In this document: positions 15,942 through 23,756 of the stretch, one piece after another
How positions within the stretch are numbered: the stretch's first letter is position 1
Layout of the letters: every line of letters starts with the position of its first letter
Position numbers and translations under genes: made by a program
DNA from: JBFWVD01 sp050246915
GTDB taxonomy: Bacteria; Actinomycetota; Acidimicrobiia; Acidimicrobiales; Ilumatobacteraceae
NCBI GenBank assembly: GCA_050246915.1
Contig: JBFWVD010000019.1
Span: 17,873 to 81,872, forward strand
Direction: 5' to 3'
DNA: 64,000 nt
The notes under the pieces: generated by a model
What the model was told of the DNA's origin: nothing
Database searches by the model: none
The model's input: only the letters and a program-made list of their open reading frames with translations

Positions 15942-17180
15942 TCAGAAGTGGGTGACGCACATCGGCGGGGTCGGCCACGACAACAGTGCGTGGAGGCGAT
16001 CGACCGCGCCATCATCCCCACGAACATCGCCGGTTGCGGTGAGCGCGTGGGCATCCCCGCCGCCCATGACCAACGAGCCGAATGCGCCGGGGGTGCAAAC
16101 GACATCGGGCGTCTTCGTCGTGCGCTCACAGCGTCCTGTCGCCCCGTCGACCTCGACGGTGTCGTGGGCCAGCCCGTCGGGGTCATCGACGGCAATGACG
16201 AGCTGGTCGGCCGAGCGATAGGACCGAGCGGCGAGCAGCGCCTGGGGATCGAGTGGCCTGAGCCAGATGAAGTCGTGCAGGCCAGTGAACGTGACGTGGC
16301 GACCGTCGAGGAGGAACGTTCGCAGCGGATCGTTGAACGGACGATCTTCAGCGACCACAGTGGCCACCCAATCGACCTCGCTCACGAAACGCCACAGCCG
16401 TGCCGACGCGCCCGGTGACAGTGATTCGAGTTCGACGATGGTGGCGGTTGCGTTCGGTCGCCGGCTGTCGGTCCAGTCGTCGGTGAGGTGATAGCGGACA
16501 TATCCGATGGGGTTACCGGCGTCATCACGGCACACACCGTTGAAGTGTCGCTTCGGCTCGGTCCCCGGACGTCGGTTGATCTGGAGCTCGACGTCCCATC
16601 GCTCAGAGCTCCTGTCGATGTCACCCGATCGCGCTCGTCGGGCCGCGTCATGGATGCTCGGAGCTATCTGGCGCATCGTGAGGTCGTCGACCAGTTCGAC
16701 ATGGCCCGTACCCGGAGTGCGGAACACCAGGCCGCGAGTGTCGAGCGCGATGTCGACCCGATCGCAGTAGGGGCCGTATCCGAATCGACCGTAGATGGGG
16801 TACTCGGCGGCGACGAGGATCGACGCGAGTGCACCTCGACGCTTGGCATCGTGCAGCTGTGACGACATGAGACGACGCAAGATGCCTTGACGGCGGTGGG
16901 TGGGGGAGACGGTGACCACGGTGAGGGCGTCGACGGCAACGTTGTGGTGGGACTCGCTGGCCGCGGTCGGCATCGTCAGCTCGGCGTCGAATGTCGCGGC
17001 GGTGGCCACCAGTTGCGAGCCGTTGGCGCCGACCCAGCAGCGATGCCGTGCGAACACCTGACGTCGGAACTCGGCGAGTGCCTCGGGGTCGGCTGTCGCC
17101 GGCGCCATCATCACGTCGGCGATCATCCGATTGAAGGCGACCCATTCGGATGCATGTGCGAGGCGGATTTCGACGGTCAT
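15942..17180 (-). CDS. Eis-family N-acetyltransferase
   Basis: Eis proteins acetylate amines (aminoglycosides, lysine side chains) with acetyl-CoA. This 412-residue protein shows the tripartite layout: GNAT domain with V-rich strand and RRQGILRRLM (96-105) for CoA, YGRFGYGP (130-137) with Tyr130 at the position of the Eis general acid, a second GNAT-like domain, and a C-terminal SCP2-like domain ending in Phe412, whose carboxylate serves as catalytic base in Eis. Length agrees with Eis (about 400). Its natural substrate here is unknown. A 300-base non-coding stretch with palindromic and direct repeats precedes it. Confidence 0.85.
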   Translation of the reverse strand: MTVEIRLAHASEWVAFNRMIADVMMAPATADPEALAEFRRQVFARHRCWVGANGSQLVATAATFDAELTMPTAASESHHNVAVDALTVVTVSPTHRRQGILRRLMSSQLHDAKRRGALASILVAAEYPIYGRFGYGPYCDRVDIALDTRGLVFRTPGTGHVELVDDLTMRQIAPSIHDAARRARSGDIDRSSERWDVELQINRRPGTEPKRHFNGVCRDDAGNPIGYVRYHLTDDWTDSRRPNATATIVELESLSPGASARLWRFVSEVDWVATVVAEDRPFNDPLRTFLLDGRHVTFTGLHDFIWLRPLDPQALLAARSYRSADQLVIAVDDPDGLAHDTVEVDGATGRCERTTKTPDVVCTPGAFGSLVMGGGDAHALTATGDVRGDDGAVDRLHALLSWPTPPMCVTHF

Positions 17181-17226
17181 GCCCCGACGCTATGTCCGGG
17201 CGCGACAACGCCCCTGCCGCTTTTGC

Positions 17227-17251
17227 TCCGCATCGCTGGAGGTGATGCGGA
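17227..17251. promoter_or_regulatory. Inverted repeat upstream of the Eis-like gene
   Basis: TCCGCATC (17227-17234) and GATGCGGA (17244-17251) are perfect eight-base arms separated by nine bases, 46 bases upstream of the Eis-like ATG on the minus strand. Arm length and spacing suit a dimeric repressor; in RNA it would form a leader hairpin. Confidence 0.4.
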
Positions 17252-17446
17252 ACGTGGCGTCAAGGGCGTTGGCGTTTACTTCAAAGCGACAGCTACGGCC
17301 CGAGTTTCAGGCGGTGTGGTGTGGTCGGTGCCGCCGCAGTCGTATCAAGCCAGTCTGACTTTCCGCATTTGGAACTCCGATCGTGATACACCCCCTTGGT
17401 GGGGCGTCACGACCATAGGGCATTCTTCTGCGCTTTCTCAAGTAGC

Positions 17447-17464
17447 TGTCAACGACTTGTCAAC
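17447..17464. promoter_or_regulatory. TGTCAAC direct repeat with 11-base period (PHO-box-like)
   Basis: Two copies of TGTCAAC are separated by GACT, giving the 7+4+7 layout and 11-base period of sites bound by PhoB/OmpR-family dimers. Read on the minus strand it is GTTGACA-AGTC-GTTGACA, two TTGACA hexamers. It lies about 270 bases upstream of the Eis-like start and 18 bases beyond the stop codon of the EAL gene. Confidence 0.3.
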
Positions 17465-17481
17465 TCTGCTTCGTGTCGGCC

Positions 17482-19866
17482 TCAGCTGGCCCGGCGGGAC
17501 CAGGACACCTCGTTCATGACGAGCTGCGCGAGATCGGCGGGCAACAACGGTTTGGCGAACAGGTAGCCCTGACCTTCGTCGCAGCCGTGGGCGAGGAGGA
17601 AGTCGCGTTGCTCCACCGTCTCGATGCCCTCGGCGATGACGCCCATTCCCAACGCCCGGGCCATGGCGAGGAACGCGGTGACGAGCGGTGCGGGCTGACG
17701 GGCGTCTTCGATCTGCTTGGTGAACGATCGATCGATCTTGAGATGGTCGACGGCCAACGTCTGCAGCTGGGCCAGCGCGGAGTAGCCGGTGCCGAAGTCG
17801 TCGATCGAGAGCTTCACACCCATCTGCCGCAGCGTGTTCATGATCCCCGTGGCCACGAGACCATCGCGTAGCGCGACGCGCTCGGTGATCTCGAGCTCGA
17901 GACGCTCCGGGGTGAGCCTCGTGTCGGACAATGTGTTCTGCACCACCTCGATGATCTTGGGATCGTGGAAGTGGCGGCCCGAGAGGTTCACCGCGACACG
18001 GATGGGGGGGAGGCCTTCTGCACTCCATCGCACCAACTGTTTGCATGCGGTCTTCAGGACCCACGCGTCGAGGGTGAGGATGAGGCCGCTCTCCTCAGCC
18101 AAGGGGATGAACTCATCGGGTGGGATGAGCCCGAGCACCGGGTGCTGCCAGCGAACGAGCGCCTCGACGCCGACAGTGCGGCCGGTCACCAACTCGACGA
18201 GGGGCTGGTACATGAGGAACAGCTCGCCGCGATCGATGGCCGAGTGCAACTCGCTCTCGCGGCTGAGTCGAGTGTGGGCGTCGGCGTTCATCTCGGTGGA
18301 ATACAGGCGCATTCCGTTGCCGCCGTCTTCCTTTACGACGTGCACGGCCGACTCGGCGTTGCGGAGCAGCTCGCTGGATGTGGCGCCGTGCTCGGGATAG
18401 GTCGAGATGCCGGCCGATGCGGTGATGAACAGTTCCGTCGACCCAACGTGGTACGGAATGTTCAACGCCTCGAGAACCCGTTGAGCGAGAAGGCTCACCG
18501 TGCTGGGTGAGCCCACCGAGGGCAGCAATAGCATGAATTGATCGGCGGCCATGCGGGCGACGGTGTCGATCTCTCGGACTGCTCCGTGCAACCGATCAGC
18601 GACCTGGGTGAGGATCTCGTCGCCGGCGTCGAAGCCGAAACTCTCGTTGACGCGGCGGAATCCGTCGAGGTTCACGCACACCACGGCGAGGCGCTCGCGA
18701 TCGCGCATGGCCCGACCGATCGCCTGATCGACGCGGTCGTCGAACAATGCCTGGTTCGGGAGGCCCGTCCGCTCGTCATGGGTGCCCTGCCAGCGGATGT
18801 GCTCGATGAGTTCGGCGGTGCGCAACGCCGATCGACCGATCCGGCCGATGGCCTCGACGAGATAGTGATCGTCGTCGGTGAAGCCCTTGTCGAGGGGAGC
18901 GCCCGATGCGACGAGCCATCGGTCCACGCTCGTGTCCGACTCCAGGCGGGTGCCGATCTGTCCGTCGCCGGGGCCCTCATGGGAGAGCGTCGCCGAGCGG
19001 CACGACAGCATCGCCGTGACCGCCTGGGTGATCACGCCGGAAACCCGCTCTTGATCCACGTCCTCATGTGCAGTCATGGCTACGGCAAAGAGGCCATCGA
19101 TGCGCTGACGATCGCGGATGGCGCGCTGATGTCGGTACTCGACGACGTGCATCATGCCGAGCACAGGGGCGACGAGGATCGGCGACCAGGTGAACGTGAG
19201 GCCGGCGATGCCGCACAGCAGTCCGAGGGTGATGGCGCTGAGTGGCTGGAACAGGTTGTAGCCGAGCGTCTCGCGCATCTGGACGCCGATGCTCTGCCCG
19301 CTCAGCGCGGACACCACGACATTGAGCAAGAGTATTGCGATGAGCGTCGACGCGACGGCTCCGATCGCTGCCGCTGGGATGACGACAGCGCCGTCGTCGC
19401 CGAGCATCCTCGCAACGCCAACTGCAGCCAGCGCGCCGGCGCTGTCCGACGCGATCATGAGCGAGGAGTTGAAGGCCTTCTTGGTTGCGCGCTCTGGCGT
19501 CACCAGAGCGGAAAGCAGCGTCGAGAAGGTGGTGACGGCAAGAACTCCAGGAACTGGAAACACGACGAGACCGGCGGCGAAGAACGCTTCCTCGAACGAG
19601 AAGCTTGTGTCGGTCCCGTTGGTGATCCTGGCCGAGTACCAGTTCGACGCTGCAGCACCCAATCCGAATGCTGCCAACATCCAAGGATTTCCGAGCCCGT
19701 CGCCATGGGTAATCGTTACGGCCGTTGCCGCAACCACGAACGCCAGGATCGCCAGCTTGATGGTGAACCGGGCGATGATGGCGTTCTCGTCCACGGCAGG
19801 AGCTGTCGTGCCCCCGTCTTCGGGGGCATGACGAGACTCGGACGCCGAATCCTCCCCGCGCTGCAC
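17482..19866 (-). CDS. Membrane c-di-GMP phosphodiesterase with degenerate GGDEF and intact EAL domain
   Basis: The 794-residue protein has about seven to eight N-terminal membrane helices (33-245), a linker resembling a short GAF (about 250-355), a GGDEF-like domain (360-520) and an EAL domain (535-790). The cyclase motif reads AADQF (440-444) instead of GGDEF, so c-di-GMP synthesis should be lost. The EAL domain keeps E568-A-L, NLSGR, E659/E662 in LEITE, DDFGTG (689-694) and K710, so hydrolysis of c-di-GMP to pGpG is likely. The start is GTG 19866. The degenerate domain may bind GTP as an activator, as known for some such proteins. The membrane sensor input is unknown. Confidence 0.88.
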   Translation of the reverse strand: MQRGEDSASESRHAPEDGGTTAPAVDENAIIARFTIKLAILAFVVAATAVTITHGDGLGNPWMLAAFGLGAAASNWYSARITNGTDTSFSFEEAFFAAGLVVFPVPGVLAVTTFSTLLSALVTPERATKKAFNSSLMIASDSAGALAAVGVARMLGDDGAVVIPAAAIGAVASTLIAILLLNVVVSALSGQSIGVQMRETLGYNLFQPLSAITLGLLCGIAGLTFTWSPILVAPVLGMMHVVEYRHQRAIRDRQRIDGLFAVAMTAHEDVDQERVSGVITQAVTAMLSCRSATLSHEGPGDGQIGTRLESDTSVDRWLVASGAPLDKGFTDDDHYLVEAIGRIGRSALRTAELIEHIRWQGTHDERTGLPNQALFDDRVDQAIGRAMRDRERLAVVCVNLDGFRRVNESFGFDAGDEILTQVADRLHGAVREIDTVARMAADQFMLLLPSVGSPSTVSLLAQRVLEALNIPYHVGSTELFITASAGISTYPEHGATSSELLRNAESAVHVVKEDGGNGMRLYSTEMNADAHTRLSRESELHSAIDRGELFLMYQPLVELVTGRTVGVEALVRWQHPVLGLIPPDEFIPLAEESGLILTLDAWVLKTACKQLVRWSAEGLPPIRVAVNLSGRHFHDPKIIEVVQNTLSDTRLTPERLELEITERVALRDGLVATGIMNTLRQMGVKLSIDDFGTGYSALAQLQTLAVDHLKIDRSFTKQIEDARQPAPLVTAFLAMARALGMGVIAEGIETVEQRDFLLAHGCDEGQGYLFAKPLLPADLAQLVMNEVSWSRRAS

Positions 19867-19932
19867 GCTGGCCTATCGGCACCTCGAGATCGTTCTTGAG
19901 CAGGCTTGACGCCCCACCAGCCCGAAAGAGTG

Positions 19933-21030
19933 TCAAGTTTTGTTTCGTGCCCCGACGACCCCGTCCAGCCAGGCGTGGACGTTGTCGCCGAGGGCCTCGA
20001 CGTCGTAGCCGCCCTCTTGCACGACGAGCACAGGCCGGTCCAGCGCCGCGACCATCGCTCCCTGGGTCCTGAACGACTCCCGGGTCAGCGCGAAGTCGCC
20101 GATCGGATCGTTGCCGAACGTGTCAACTCCCAATGACACGACGACGATGTCGGGCCGGAACCGATCGATCTCGTCGCAGGCCCGGTGCATGGCATGGCGA
20201 TAGCCGTCGTCGTCGCACCCGACGGGCAAGGGCAGGTTCAGCGTCGTGCCCCTCCCTCGCCCGGCTCCGATCTCGTCGGCGAACCCGGCGAAGTACGGAT
20301 AGGCGCGGCGCGGGTCACCGTGCAACGAGACGTACTGCACGTCGGGCCGTTCGAAGAAGATCTGCTGGGTCCCGTTGCCGTGGTGATAGTCCACGTCCAG
20401 CACCGTCACGCGCGCCGAGCCACCCGCGATGAGGTGCTCTACGGCGATGGCGGCGTTGTTGAAGTAGCAGTACCCGGCGAACGCGGCCCTGGGCGCGTGA
20501 TGGCCCGGTGGGCGGCACAGGGCATAGGTGACCGCGGCGCCGGCGATGACCGCATCAGCGGCGGTGAGGGCGACATCGACGGCCTCCCGAGCGGCCCCGT
20601 AGGTGCCCTCGACAATTGGAGTTGCGGTATCCGAACCCCAGTAGCCGAGCGCCCCGAAGACGTTGGTGGGCTCCGGCACGTCGAGCCCCATCCCCTCCCG
20701 CAGCCTCGCGTTGAGGTAGGTGTCGGCAACGACCTGGCGTCGATGGGGTTCTGTCGCGACGACCTCGCGCCATGCGCGTTCGAGGAACAACCGAAGACCT
20801 CGATCGTGTACTGCGTCGATCGGAGCATCGCCGTGCGACGTGGGATCGATGAAGGTGAAACGTTCGTCGTCGGCCAACTCCCGGCGGATCTCCTCGGCCC
20901 GCCGGGGAACTTCCAACATGGCGATCGGTTCACCGCAGTTGGTCTCGAATGTCGGCGCGTGACGCAGATGGGCAGGGGAGTAGACGACCGGCACGGACGC
21001 CGCTCGGGGCTGGGGAATGCGTGCCGGCAT
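19933..21030 (-). CDS. Histone-deacetylase-family amidohydrolase, acetylpolyamine-amidohydrolase-like
   Basis: The 365-residue arginase/deacetylase-fold enzyme removes acetyl groups from amines with zinc. Catalytic His177-His178 (RPPGHHAPR), FAGYCYFNNAAIA, zinc ligands D214 and H216 in DVDYHHGNGTQ, D303 in GVDTFGNDP, and the GGY loop near the C-terminus are all present. GVDTFGNDPIGDF is closer to acetylpolyamine amidohydrolases than to AcuC. It is transcribed on the same strand as the EAL gene (66 bases apart) and divergently from pimA with only 38 bases between start codons. The actual substrate is unproven. Confidence 0.85.
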   Translation of the reverse strand: MPARIPQPRAASVPVVYSPAHLRHAPTFETNCGEPIAMLEVPRRAEEIRRELADDERFTFIDPTSHGDAPIDAVHDRGLRLFLERAWREVVATEPHRRQVVADTYLNARLREGMGLDVPEPTNVFGALGYWGSDTATPIVEGTYGAAREAVDVALTAADAVIAGAAVTYALCRPPGHHAPRAAFAGYCYFNNAAIAVEHLIAGGSARVTVLDVDYHHGNGTQQIFFERPDVQYVSLHGDPRRAYPYFAGFADEIGAGRGRGTTLNLPLPVGCDDDGYRHAMHRACDEIDRFRPDIVVVSLGVDTFGNDPIGDFALTRESFRTQGAMVAALDRPVLVVQEGGYDVEALGDNVHAWLDGVVGARNKT

Positions 21031-21068
21031 GGAGCGAGCCTAGGTGTGTGCCACTACGGTGCCCCTTC

Positions 21069-22151
21069 GTGCGTGTCGGTCTGGTGTGTCCATACAGCCT
21101 CACCATTCCCGGCGGTGTACAGGCCCAGGTGCTCGGTCTGGGACGCACGTTGCGTGAGCGAGGCCACGAGGCCCGAGTTCTGGGCCCGTGCGACGGGCCG
21201 CCGCCCGAGTCGTTCGTGACCCCACTCGGCAACTCCATCCCCACCTCGGCCAACGGCTCGGTGGCTCCGTTGGCACCGGATCCCTCCGCGGCGATGCGCA
21301 CCATCCGGGCGCTGCGCGACGAGCGCTTCGATGTCGTCCATGTCCATGAACCGCTGGCCCCTGGGCCGACCCTCACGACGGTGATCACCCATCCCGCACC
21401 GATCGTCGGCACCTTCCACGCCGCGGGCCGATCCGGCGCCTATCGATGGCTGAACCCGTTGGTGCGCATGGCGGCCAGTCGGATCGACGTGCGTTGCGCG
21501 GTCAGCGTCGAAGCACGCGAGCTCGCCGCCAAGGCCATCGGCGGCGATTTCGAGATGGTGTTCAACGGGATCGAGGTCGATCGCTTCCACGATGTGGACG
21601 CCGCCCCCGACGGTGAACGGACCATCTGCTTCATCGGGCGCCACGAGCCCCGCAAGGGGCTACGGGTGCTGCTCGATGCGATGAGCCATCTGCCGGCCGA
21701 CGTGAAGTTGTGGGTGGCCAGTGACGGGCCCGAGACGGCAGAGCTGCGCGCGGCCTACGCTGCCGATCACCGCATCTCGTGGTTGGGCCGGCTCAGCGAC
21801 CGGGAGAAGGTCGAGCGGTTGCGTGGCGCGGCGGTCTTCTGCGCACCGTCGCTTCGCGGCGAGAGCTTCGGCGTGGTGCTGCTCGAGGCCATGGCCGCGC
21901 ACACACCGATCGTTGCCAGCGACCTGACCGGCTATCGGCTGGTGGCGCGACCCGACAGTGAGGCGCTGATCGTCGAGCCCGGCAACTCGATCGCTTTGGC
22001 CGCGGCGCTGCGCCGCGTCCTCGACGACCCGGCGCTGGCCGATCGTCTTCGACGTGCCGGGGATCGTCGGGCCGAGGAGTTCTCGATGGATGCGCTGGCG
22101 GTCCGGTACGAGGAGATCTACGAGCGCGTCACCCGCCGATCGCGCCGCTGA
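21069..22151 (+). CDS. pimA: Phosphatidylinositol alpha-mannosyltransferase (GT4)
   Basis: PimA transfers mannose from GDP-mannose to phosphatidylinositol at the inner face of the membrane, the first step of PIM/lipomannan synthesis. The 360-residue GT4 protein starts at GTG 21069 with RVGLVCPYSLTIPGGVQ, nearly the PimA N-terminus. It contains HVHEPLAPG, GTFH, NGIEVDRF, IGRHEPRKGL and the GESFGVVLLEAMA donor-site block with its two Glu. In mycobacteria it follows the PatA gene directly; here a 10-kb island intervenes. The sugar donor is inferred from homology. Confidence 0.88.
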   Translation: MRVGLVCPYSLTIPGGVQAQVLGLGRTLRERGHEARVLGPCDGPPPESFVTPLGNSIPTSANGSVAPLAPDPSAAMRTIRALRDERFDVVHVHEPLAPGPTLTTVITHPAPIVGTFHAAGRSGAYRWLNPLVRMAASRIDVRCAVSVEARELAAKAIGGDFEMVFNGIEVDRFHDVDAAPDGERTICFIGRHEPRKGLRVLLDAMSHLPADVKLWVASDGPETAELRAAYAADHRISWLGRLSDREKVERLRGAAVFCAPSLRGESFGVVLLEAMAAHTPIVASDLTGYRLVARPDSEALIVEPGNSIALAAALRRVLDDPALADRLRRAGDRRAEEFSMDALAVRYEEIYERVTRRSRR

Positions 22152-22277
22152 GCGGGGCTGCGACGTGCGGGCTGGGGCCCCAGAGGGCTCCGTGAGCTGG
22201 CCGCCAGCGTCCCGGTGCCGGGGGGAAGGCGGCCACCGGACCTACACTGGCTCGGTTCGCAGCCCCGAAGGAGTCCC

Positions 22278-22826
22278 ATGGGCATCGTCATCGCCATCGT
22301 CGTGGTGGTTCTCATCATCCTCGTCGTGGTCGGCCTGTACAACGGGCTGGTCCGGCTCCGCAACAAGGTCGAGGGAGCGTGGGCCCAGATCGACGTCCAG
22401 CTCAAGCGTCGCCTCGACCTCATCCCCAACCTCGTCGAGACGGTCAAGGGCTATGCCGCTCATGAGAAGGGCACGCTCGAGGCGGTCGTGGCCGCCCGCA
22501 ATGCCGGGCTCGGCGCCACCACCCCCGCAGCGGCCGCGCAGGCTGACAACGCCATCACCGGGGCCCTTCGCCAGCTGTTCGCGCTCTCCGAGGCCTACCC
22601 CGACCTGAAGGCCAACCAGAACTTCCTCGCCCTGCAAGAAGAATTGACAGCGACGGAAGGTCGCGTGGCCTACGCCCGACAGGCCTACAACGACGCGGTG
22701 TTGCGGTACAACACCAAGATCCAGACCGTTCCGTCGAACCTGCTGGCGGGCATGATGAACTTCGAGCCGAAGGAGTATTTCGAGGCCGAAGACGCTGCCC
22801 GCGAGGTCCCCAAGGTCCAGTTCTGA
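22278..22826 (+). CDS. lemA: LemA family protein
   Basis: A 182-residue protein with an N-terminal transmembrane helix (2-23) with the N-terminus outside, followed by the LemA helical bundle: YNGLVRLRNKVEGAWAQIDV, KRRLDLIPNLVETVKGYA and the QEELTATEGRVAYARQAYND block, ending FEPKEYFEAEDAAREVPKVQF in shortened form as in the family. LemA genes commonly pair with HtpX-type metalloproteases, and htpX follows 12 bases downstream. Its biochemical role is not established. ATG 22278 with GAAGGAG upstream fixes the start. Confidence 0.9.
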   Translation: MGIVIAIVVVVLIILVVVGLYNGLVRLRNKVEGAWAQIDVQLKRRLDLIPNLVETVKGYAAHEKGTLEAVVAARNAGLGATTPAAAAQADNAITGALRQLFALSEAYPDLKANQNFLALQEELTATEGRVAYARQAYNDAVLRYNTKIQTVPSNLLAGMMNFEPKEYFEAEDAAREVPKVQF

Positions 22827-22838
22827 GTTCGGCCCCCC

Positions 22839-23756
22839 TTGCTCGACGAACAGATCACCTCCAACAAACGCCGTAGCACCGCGCTCATCGCCGGGTTCAT
22901 CGTCCTGACGGTGATCGTGGCGTTCGCCCTGTCCCTGCTGTTCTCCAACGGGGGCTGGGTCGGCATGATCGTGGCGCTCGTGGTCGCCGGTGGCCTGGCC
23001 TTCGTGTCCTACTGGAAGAGCGACGCGGTCGCCTTGGCCATGAGCCGAGCACAACCGGCCGACCCGGTCACCTACAAACGGCTCTACAACGTGGTCGAGG
23101 GGCTGTGCATCGCCGGGGGCATCCCGATGCCGAAGATCTACGTCATCGACGACGTCGCCCCGAACGCGTTCGCCACCGGTCGCAACCCCGATCATGCGGC
23201 GATCGCCGTGACCACCGGGCTACTGGCGATGATGAACCGGGTCGAACTCGAGGGCGTTGTCGCCCACGAGCTGAGCCACATCCGCAACTACGACATCTTG
23301 GTGAGCACCTTGGCCGTCACCATGGTCGGGGCCATCGCCTTGGTGAGCGACTTCGGCATTCGCTTCTTGTGGTGGAACGGCGGTCGCCGTGGTCGCGACG
23401 ATCGCGATGGCGGCAACCCGGCCGGGTTCTTGTTGATCCTGCTCGGGTTCTTCCTGCTGATCTTGGCTCCCATCGTGGCCAAGTTGTTGCAGTTCGCCAT
23501 CAGCCGGCGACGCGAGTCGCTCGCCGACATGTCCGGCGTGGCGCTCACCCGCTATCCGCCCGGGCTCATCAGCGCGCTCGAGAAGCTGCGCGACGACACC
23601 ACCGTGACCCACTCCGCGTCACGAGCCACCGCTCATCTCTGGATCGAACAGCCGGTGGCGCGCGTGGAGGCCGAGGGACGCATGTCCCGCCTCAACAAGT
23701 TGTTCGACACCCACCCCCCACTCGAGGAGCGGATCGCCGCGCTCCGGGAGATCTGA
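22839..23756 (+). CDS. htpX: M48-family membrane zinc metalloprotease HtpX
   Basis: HtpX degrades misfolded membrane proteins. The 305-residue protein starts at TTG 22839 and has four hydrophobic segments (about 17-36, 41-56, 158-175, 195-218), with the zinc site HELSH in VVAHELSHIRNYD (about 145-149) between them and the third ligand Glu in RRRESLADMSG. The C-terminal PTHPPLEER-like block appears as FDTHPPLEERIAAL. It is paired with lemA and directly abuts the following lipoprotein gene, whose ATG begins at the next base after its stop. Confidence 0.92.
   Translation: MLDEQITSNKRRSTALIAGFIVLTVIVAFALSLLFSNGGWVGMIVALVVAGGLAFVSYWKSDAVALAMSRAQPADPVTYKRLYNVVEGLCIAGGIPMPKIYVIDDVAPNAFATGRNPDHAAIAVTTGLLAMMNRVELEGVVAHELSHIRNYDILVSTLAVTMVGAIALVSDFGIRFLWWNGGRRGRDDRDGGNPAGFLLILLGFFLLILAPIVAKLLQFAISRRRESLADMSGVALTRYPPGLISALEKLRDDTTVTHSASRATAHLWIEQPVARVEAEGRMSRLNKLFDTHPPLEERIAALREI

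Larger units (their letters stand above)
17181..17481. other. Intergenic region upstream of the Eis-like gene
   Basis: The 301 bases between the Eis-like start and the stop of the EAL protein gene contain no convincing coding frame and are visibly richer in A+T (about 17240-17470) than the flanking genes. They hold an eight-base inverted repeat close to the Eis-like start and two direct TGTCAAC repeats at the far end, both annotated separately. The region is probably the promoter region of the Eis-like gene. No -10/-35 pair was convincing. Confidence 0.6.
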
